A stretch of DNA of 7,535 nt. Source: CAYUAG01 sp964554015 (GTDB lineage Bacteria; Zhuqueibacterota; QNDG01; CAYUAG01). The notes beneath the pieces were generated by a model that had not been told where the DNA came from, did not search any database, and saw only the letters and a program-made list of their open reading frames with translations. The translations under genes were made by a program, and so were the position numbers. Where the stretch lies: positions 1 to 7,535 of the forward strand of contig CAZKMO010000161.1 in assembly GCA_964554015.1 (NCBI GenBank), written 5' to 3'. Numbering within the stretch: position 1 is the first letter of the stretch; every line of letters starts with the position of its first letter. Shown here one piece after another: positions 1-4,676 of this stretch.

Positions 1-486
1 GAAGGAAACTGGGATTCTGCCATAACCATGTTCCGCAATGCTATAAAAAAATATGATGAAGTACAGGATTACAAGAATATGGTTACTCTTTCATTTTTAA
101 CTCTGGGTGAAACACTTTTGTATAATAATCAATATAGTTCTGCTTATATGACTTTAAATATTGATTTGTTGGATGGATTTCATAACAGGTTAAATGAAGA
201 TTATCCCCGATATCCAATCATCAAAGATGATTATATTGCGGATGATGTTTTGTTTTTGAAAGGGATTTGTTTAATTATGCGCGATGAGGGGGATGACTTG
301 GAAAAGGGAGCTGCCCTGTTATTAGAAACGCAAAAGTTTTATCCGTTTTTGGATTTTGGAAAAATTGTAGAAGAGAGGTCTGAGGAAATAATAGGGTATC
401 TGAAAAATAAGAATTGGATCGAATTGAAAAATCTTGCTTCTGAACTTATACAAAAATATTCCGAATTACATAGTTTAGTTTATTAA
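1..486 (+). CDS. TPR-like helical protein, 5'-truncated (C-terminal 161 residues)
   Basis: The reading frame is open from base 1 and ends at TAA 484-486, so the real start lies upstream of the window. An ATG at 28 exists, but the nine codons before it (EGNWDSAIT) run straight into the following helix: EGNWDSAITMFRNAIKKY has the G-x-W/Y...A...F..A pattern of TPR helix A/B. I therefore read ATG 28 as an internal Met. The rest is predicted mostly helical (for example SFLTLGETLLYNNQYSSAYM, a second TPR-like hairpin), with no transmembrane segment and an acidic middle. TPR proteins are protein-protein scaffolds. The position 24 nt before an envelope gene, on the same strand, suggests it belongs to the same operon as the ExbB/ExbD genes downstream. 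Whether it is periplasmic cannot be told without its N-terminus. The TPR assignment is moderately sure; the specific role is unknown. Confidence 0.75.
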   Translation, partial: EGNWDSAITMFRNAIKKYDEVQDYKNMVTLSFLTLGETLLYNNQYSSAYMTLNIDLLDGFHNRLNEDYPRYPIIKDDYIADDVLFLKGICLIMRDEGDDLEKGAALLLETQKFYPFLDFGKIVEERSEEIIGYLKNKNWIELKNLASELIQKYSELHSLVY

Positions 487-510
487 GAATAATTTAACAA
501 TATTTATCAT

Positions 511-1545
511 ATGAATAAAATGGTAAAAAAAATTTTATTTTTTTTTATTTTGTTTTTCTTTGTTTATCCAACAGCTTCATTTGGTTCTCATAGTTATAAA
601 ATAACTCTTTTATTACCTGAAAAAAATGTTCTTGTTAGCGAAGATACTCTGAATTTTAAATGGAATTGTTCCATTAATATTAACAAATATATATTGATTC
701 TTACTATTAAGGATGGAAGTTATAAAAGAGAAATACTTGTATTTGATGATAATACTGAAATTTTTTTTACACTAAAGAATGTTAAGAAAATGTTAAGAAA
801 ATCAGGAACTTATGCTTGGCAGGTGAAAGCCTTTCTACAGGGAGAAGAAGTATTATCACCTATACGTTTTTTTAGAATTAAATGTAAAAATAATGATAAA
901 TTTTTGCCTCCATTTGATTATTGTCATGCTCTGGAATTACAAATATTAAATAGACATAGATCACCTGAATTTCATAATTTTCTGGAACAGGTAAACAGTA
1001 AATATAGTTTTGCAGATTTCAAGTCATTTGGCTTAGTTTTCCAGCAGAAAAAATTACTATTCTCTTCTCTTGACTTTTTGGAAAAAATATATTTACTTTC
1101 TCAAACAGGGATGGGATTATCTGTTAAATCAAGAATGAATCTATATAAAAATGAATATTTTTCTCTTTATCCTGCAGTTAATGTTTCGGCAATGTGGTTT
1201 TCTACCGGAATCAACAGATTTTCATCTAATATTATCTCTTCTTCTTGTGGTTTTGATTGGGAATTGATGCCTAAAAGATTTATTGCGATTTCAACCAGAT
1301 GGATCCCAGAATATAAAATATATTATGCAAATAAAGATAAGGAACTAAAAGTTTTTGATGGAAGGGGATGGCAATTAAGTGTGGAATTTATTATATCAAA
1401 TAATATTATCAGAAGATTTAATCTTCTGGGAATGCAAATAGATCTGGAGCGAATACCGATTCGGATAACTTATAACAGAATTAAAGATAATTATTCAAAT
1501 CAAGTTATCAAGACTCAGATGCTTTATTTTATTTATATAATATGA
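511..1545 (+). CDS. Secreted protein with Ig/Fn3-like N-terminal domain and beta-rich, possibly outer-membrane, C-terminal half
   Basis: The 344-residue protein begins with a basic start and a long Phe/Leu core (residues 8-19), a typical Sec signal peptide with a likely cut near SFG|SH (25/26). Residues 29-123 look like an Ig or fibronectin-III-like sandwich: a LNFKW strand near 47-51, alternating strands, then TYAWQVKAF (100-108) and a closing PIRFFRI (117-123). Residues about 140-195 are mixed and partly helical. From about 200 to the end, short alternating polar/hydrophobic stretches rich in aromatics (for example VNVSAMWFSTGI, FIAISTRW, GWQLSVEFII and the terminal MLYFIYII) resemble beta-strands of a small outer-membrane barrel. 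I do not recognise the family. ATG 511 has no clear Shine-Dalgarno; ATG 520 in frame is no better placed. Its stop overlaps an upstream ATG candidate of the ExbB-like gene. The exported location is fairly sure; the barrel is inference from strand pattern only. Confidence 0.72.
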   Translation: MNKMVKKILFFFILFFFVYPTASFGSHSYKITLLLPEKNVLVSEDTLNFKWNCSININKYILILTIKDGSYKREILVFDDNTEIFFTLKNVKKMLRKSGTYAWQVKAFLQGEEVLSPIRFFRIKCKNNDKFLPPFDYCHALELQILNRHRSPEFHNFLEQVNSKYSFADFKSFGLVFQQKKLLFSSLDFLEKIYLLSQTGMGLSVKSRMNLYKNEYFSLYPAVNVSAMWFSTGINRFSSNIISSSCGFDWELMPKRFIAISTRWIPEYKIYYANKDKELKVFDGRGWQLSVEFIISNNIIRRFNLLGMQIDLERIPIRITYNRIKDNYSNQVIKTQMLYFIYII

Positions 1546-1559
1546 AAAATATTCTTGAT

Positions 1560-1565
1560 GGAGGA
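1560..1565 (+). promoter_or_regulatory. Strong ribosome binding site that fixes the ExbB-like start at 1572
   Basis: GGAGGA lies six bases before ATG 1572. The alternative in-frame ATG at 1542 overlaps the previous stop (ATGA) but has no purine-rich site before it and would add ten residues (MKNILDGGYK) ahead of an already complete signal peptide. ATG 1572 is therefore preferred. Confidence 0.75.
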
Positions 1566-1571
1566 TATAAA

Positions 1572-2909
1572 ATGTCTTATATGAATGGTGTTAAAAAGAT
1601 TATGCTTTCAATGGTGGTTGTTCTTTTTTCCTTTATATGTATTACCGGAGTATTAGCCCAAGAGGGCAATAATTCCTATCCAGCTCAAATTCTTAATATA
1701 AAAACAGAAAATGTTAAAAAAAGATTTTTTGTTGTGCCTATTTCCGGGGATATGACTATTGAATGGAGATTATCTCCAAACTATAGTCAAAGTGAATATG
1801 AATATTTTCGTATTTATTGTGAAGATGTGAATAATCCTCAAATTAATGTTGAGATTTCTCCGGATTTAGAAGCTAATGAACCCTATACTTTTCAGAATAA
1901 AAAAGCTGGAGTTGAGTGGGCTTTTTATATTAATGGTTTCAAAGATTCAGAAACTTATTTAGTATCTAGCACGGCATACAGGATTATTGGAAAAAAAAGA
2001 AATTTAGTAAAAACACCTAATATTATTAAAATTATCTTTTTAGGTAAGCTTCCTTTAGCTATTTTAGGAAAAGGAGAAAAATATGAAAATGCTTCTGTAA
2101 CTGGTAAATTAGCATTTTTTGTATTATGGATTTTTATGCTGACCTTGATCCCCTTTATTTTTGTCTTCCTTCCCCGGTTAAATTATTATAGGGTATTTCC
2201 GGTTGAAAATAGAAAATATATTAAAAAATCAAAATTTTTTAATACAGATATTGACAAAGTTCTCTCCAGTGAATTTATGGATATATTAACCAGTTGGAAT
2301 CGGATAATTACCCATTCCAAGGAACAAATTAATAGTGAAATAAATAATATATTAAAGAGAAAAGAGGAAATTTCCATTTCTGAAGTGGAAGGAGCCAATG
2401 TATTACACTGGGCTACAGAAGGAATGGAAGGAATTAAAAAGTTGATTGATAGAATTAGCCATAAGGAAGAATGGAAAGATATTCCTACGGTAAATATATT
2501 TAAAGTAGGACTGGAGAATCATGAAATTAATGGGTATCACTGGATAGAAGTGTCCAAAGAAGTGGATAGAGCCATAGAAAATAGAGCTGCTTCAGAAATT
2601 GAGATTTTACGACGTAAAAGTCATGTTGACTGGATGTGGAATATTGGTACTATGGCTCCTTTGGTGGGATTATTTGGTACTGCTACCGGGATATCAAAAG
2701 TTTTTGAGGACATTCAACCTCATATTTCTCAGGGACAGCAAATGATCACCGAACTTTCCGGAGGTATTAATGAGGCCTTATGGACTACTATTGAGGGATT
2801 AGCTATAAGTTTAATATTCTTGATGGTTTATTATATCTTTAACAATAAATTAAAAAGAATATATATGAAATGGGAAAATTTATATGTTAGATTGTCAGAG
2901 AAAATTTAA
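1572..2909 (+). CDS. MotA/TolQ/ExbB-family proton channel with an N-terminal exported Ig-like domain
   Basis: The family forms the inner-membrane proton channel that powers TonB, Tol or gliding machines. From ATG 1572 the product is 445 residues; a start at 1542 would give 455. Residues 1-30 are a signal peptide (cut near VLA|QEG). Residues about 33-139 look Ig/Fn3-like (MTIEWRL, YEYFRIYCED, GVEWAFYING) and would be periplasmic. TM1 is about 179-200, followed by a large cytoplasmic stretch, about 201-355, with charged helices. The family core follows: TM2 with MAPLVGLFGTATGI (361-374, carrying the conserved channel Thr, T370) and TM3 with GINEALWTTIEGLAISL (398-414, E401 and T405/T406 at positions usually conserved), then a short basic C-terminus. 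This N-out, three-TM topology matches ExbB/TolQ, but the protein is nearly twice the roughly 230-245 residues of E. coli ExbB/TolQ. Two ExbD genes follow directly, which supports the call. ExbB versus TolQ versus a gliding AglR-type role cannot be settled here. Confidence 0.93.
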   Translation: MSYMNGVKKIMLSMVVVLFSFICITGVLAQEGNNSYPAQILNIKTENVKKRFFVVPISGDMTIEWRLSPNYSQSEYEYFRIYCEDVNNPQINVEISPDLEANEPYTFQNKKAGVEWAFYINGFKDSETYLVSSTAYRIIGKKRNLVKTPNIIKIIFLGKLPLAILGKGEKYENASVTGKLAFFVLWIFMLTLIPFIFVFLPRLNYYRVFPVENRKYIKKSKFFNTDIDKVLSSEFMDILTSWNRIITHSKEQINSEINNILKRKEEISISEVEGANVLHWATEGMEGIKKLIDRISHKEEWKDIPTVNIFKVGLENHEINGYHWIEVSKEVDRAIENRAASEIEILRRKSHVDWMWNIGTMAPLVGLFGTATGISKVFEDIQPHISQGQQMITELSGGINEALWTTIEGLAISLIFLMVYYIFNNKLKRIYMKWENLYVRLSEKI

Positions 2910-2926
2910 GAAACAAAGGTTAGTTA

Positions 2927-3514
2927 ATGGCTTTTAAAAAAGACTATATAAAAAGAGGACTTTCTCTTCCGGGTATGATTGATATTATTTTCCTGTTACT
3001 CATATTTTCTCTGGTCACTCTTTCTAGTTCAAATCCGGATGTTTCTCAATATAAAGAGGGTGAACAAAGTGTACAGATAGATTTACCTATTATAAATAGT
3101 AATTTAACCGAGAAACGGAATAATATTTTAACTACTTTAATGTTCGAAATCAAATTTATGGATGATAATATTAATAATCCAAGAGTTGTATACTATTTAC
3201 TTCCTTCCGGAGATACAACTACTTATCAAATTGCCAAACAAAAAGCAATCGAAAATGCCCAATGTGATACCTTCCCGGATAATTTTTTAAGTCTTTCCGA
3301 CTATGCTTTTGAATCCTTATCTGCCTGTCAATCCATTCGAAAAGCAATAAAAGATTACAAAAATGCCCATTTTGTGGAACCGAATTATAATAATTCAGTA
3401 GAAATTAGGGCTGACAGAAATCTTGAATTCAGAATTTTTAATTATGTTCTTGATCAATGCAGTGCTTATGGAGATACAATCCCTAGAGTTATTAGCCGAT
3501 CATTATCATATTAG
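2927..3514 (+). CDS. ExbD/TolR-family protein, first of two
   Basis: ExbD/TolR subunits sit in the pore of the ExbB/TolQ pentamer with one TM helix and a periplasmic domain, and their single TM Asp carries the proton. This 195-residue protein shows the hallmark start: a short basic cytoplasmic tail, LSLPGMIDIIFLLLIFSLV (residues 12-30) as TM with D19 as the proton-carrying Asp, then a periplasmic domain. Its C-terminus, VEIRADRNLEFRIFNYVLDQ (158-177), has the family's 'v-i-r-a-D ... y ... v-l-D' strand-helix signature. The stretch between (about 75-155) is longer than in the usual 130-150-residue family members, with an insertion near 85-150. It carries three cysteines, C113, C134 and C178. 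AAAGG at 2915-2919 lies seven bases before ATG 2927, 17 nt after the ExbB-like stop. The family is sure; the partner assignment rests on gene order. Confidence 0.92.
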   Translation: MAFKKDYIKRGLSLPGMIDIIFLLLIFSLVTLSSSNPDVSQYKEGEQSVQIDLPIINSNLTEKRNNILTTLMFEIKFMDDNINNPRVVYYLLPSGDTTTYQIAKQKAIENAQCDTFPDNFLSLSDYAFESLSACQSIRKAIKDYKNAHFVEPNYNNSVEIRADRNLEFRIFNYVLDQCSAYGDTIPRVISRSLSY

Positions 3515-3517
3515 AGG
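3513..3517 (+). promoter_or_regulatory. Ribosome binding site supporting a TTG start at 3524
   Basis: AGAGG overlaps the TAG stop of the previous gene (3512-3514) and lies six bases before TTG 3524. The next in-frame ATG is inside the TM helix (residue 21), after the essential Asp codon, so TTG is the only sensible start. Confidence 0.75.
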
Positions 3518-3523
3518 TATTTC

Positions 3524-4084
3524 TTGTCATTTAAACAACGTTTTAAAATAAAAGAAAGTATAGAATTAGTATCATTGATTGATATGATATTTATTCTGCT
3601 TATATTTTTTCTGGTTTCAAGTTATGTGATTCAAACACCTTCACAGGAGCGAGGATTGTTTTTGCCCACTCCCAAAAATGAGCCGGGAACAGCTCAGATT
3701 TTAATTCAAATTATTGATTCCAACTCAATATTCTGGCTTGATAAATCTGATTATACCTTCATAAGAAATAGTATACTCAGCGGACTATCAACCAAGGATA
3801 TAGTTTCTCGATTATATAATAGAAATTCAATGTCAATTCAGGATCTTGATTCTAAAATTAGCAACCTCAAAAATATGGTTGTACAAGATCCAGAAGAGCA
3901 TTATTTTTGTCTCATCAGATCCCCCAATGATTTAGCCTGCGGAGTGGTTATGGATGTTATTTCCAAGATTGCAGGTCAGAACAATATCGAATATGGCTGT
4001 CTCGGGGGTGCAGTTAATGATATTTTGAATTGTAATACTATTAAAATCAATCCCCAAGAACAAACCATAAAAATTGAATTATGA
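3524..4084 (+). CDS. ExbD/TolR-family protein, second of two (TTG start)
   Basis: The product has 186 residues. A basic tail (SFKQRFKIK) is followed by a TM helix about residues 14-34 with VSLIDMIFILLIFFLVSSYV, where D20 is the conserved proton-carrying Asp. The periplasmic part begins QTPSQERGLFLPTP, close to the usual ExbD linker, and ends with the family fold around HYFCLIRSPNDLACGVVMDV (126-145), where 'SPND' stands in for the usual 'aD' turn, then a helix and an NIEYGCLGG strand. A helical insert lies about 75-120. Four cysteines (C129, C139, C159, C170) sit in the periplasmic domain. The two ExbD copies share the TM pattern but little else by eye, so they are not a recent duplication. 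The stop overlaps the next start (ATGA, 4081-4084), indicating translational coupling. The two copies may form a heteromeric plug in one channel, as proposed for AglQ/AglS; that is inference. Confidence 0.9.
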   Translation: MSFKQRFKIKESIELVSLIDMIFILLIFFLVSSYVIQTPSQERGLFLPTPKNEPGTAQILIQIIDSNSIFWLDKSDYTFIRNSILSGLSTKDIVSRLYNRNSMSIQDLDSKISNLKNMVVQDPEEHYFCLIRSPNDLACGVVMDVISKIAGQNNIEYGCLGGAVNDILNCNTIKINPQEQTIKIEL

Positions 4085-4656
4085 GTAAATATATAATAAT
4101 TTTTCTATGCATCACTATTTTGATGATTTTTGTATTTTATGTGCTGAATGAACTGAATCGGTTACCCAATGACAAAATTTCTATATCTGCATATGATCCG
4201 CCGCCGCCTTCTGAACCAATAAGACCCGGTATCGGAGATATTATTATTACCGGTCCGGAAAGAAAACCTCTTTTATTTTCTATTGATTTATCTTCCAATA
4301 GTGATGCCCTAGACTGGCAGAGATTAATGAGTGATGACCCCACCGCAACCATTACTGTGCATGGCTATATTGATGAAAATGGAATCTTTTATATAAAAAA
4401 TTTAGATGATGCCGGCCATACAAATGTGGGAAGAATAATTAGTAAAATTATGACAACCTGGAGATATACTTTTTATAAAACTGGAGATATTCAATTTTAT
4501 TTTAATTTACCCTCCAAAGAAGCAAAATTGATTATTGATATATCTGATTTAAAGAGAAATCCTGTAATAGCAGATTATGTCAGTATTCACAATGGTATGT
4601 TATATAATATTTTAAAACTATCAACAGATTTAGTCAATTATGGAAGTATTAATTAA
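4081..4656 (+). CDS. TonB/TolA-like single-pass energy transducer
   Basis: The product has 191 residues. The N-terminus is a two- or three-residue cytoplasmic tail and one TM helix (about 4-22). A short linker with DPPPPSEPIRP (39-49) follows, a reduced version of the TonB proline-rich region. Residues about 88-153 resemble the TonB C-terminal fold: TITVHGYIDENGIF (90-103, the strand-turn 'v..g.id.dG.v'), a helix ending in MTTWRYTFYKTGDIQF (124-139; TonB proteins have 'W.f.P....G' here), then FNLPS and KLIIDI strands. A further 35-40 residues of helix extend past the usual end. Overlap with the second ExbD gene and the order ExbB-ExbD-ExbD-TonB support a transducer working with that channel from the inner membrane across the periplasm. 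No strong Shine-Dalgarno precedes ATG 4081, so coupling to upstream translation is likely. The TonB-like call is motif-level; TolA-like is the main alternative. Confidence 0.75.
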   Translation: MSKYIIIFLCITILMIFVFYVLNELNRLPNDKISISAYDPPPPSEPIRPGIGDIIITGPERKPLLFSIDLSSNSDALDWQRLMSDDPTATITVHGYIDENGIFYIKNLDDAGHTNVGRIISKIMTTWRYTFYKTGDIQFYFNLPSKEAKLIIDISDLKRNPVIADYVSIHNGMLYNILKLSTDLVNYGSIN

Positions 4657-4662
4657 ATATTG

Positions 4663-4668
4663 AAGAGG
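4663..4668 (+). promoter_or_regulatory. Ribosome binding site of the large TPR-NHL gene
   Basis: AAGAGG lies eight bases before ATG 4677. An earlier ATG at 4670 is only one base from this site, is in another frame and leads to a stop after about 35 codons, so 4677 is the start. Confidence 0.7.
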
Positions 4669-4676
4669 TATGATAT

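Noticed and set aside
487..510. Possible promoter in the AT-rich 24-nt gap before the exported protein
   Set aside because: The bases are simply AT-rich; no convincing -35/-10 pair or FCB-type -7 element fits, and the gap is too short to hold a full promoter outside the coding region.
1542..1571. Earlier ATG giving the ExbB-like protein ten more residues
   Set aside because: There is no ribosome binding site before 1542, while GGAGGA sits ideally before 1572 and the signal peptide is complete from there. The ATGA overlap keeps it possible but less likely.
2186..2398. 70-codon open frame on the minus strand
   Set aside because: It lies wholly inside the ExbB-like gene, has no recognisable domain or ribosome binding site, and is an antisense shadow.
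4137..4352. 71-codon open frame on the minus strand
   Set aside because: It is antisense to the TonB-like gene; its Gly run is just the complement of the PPPP codons.
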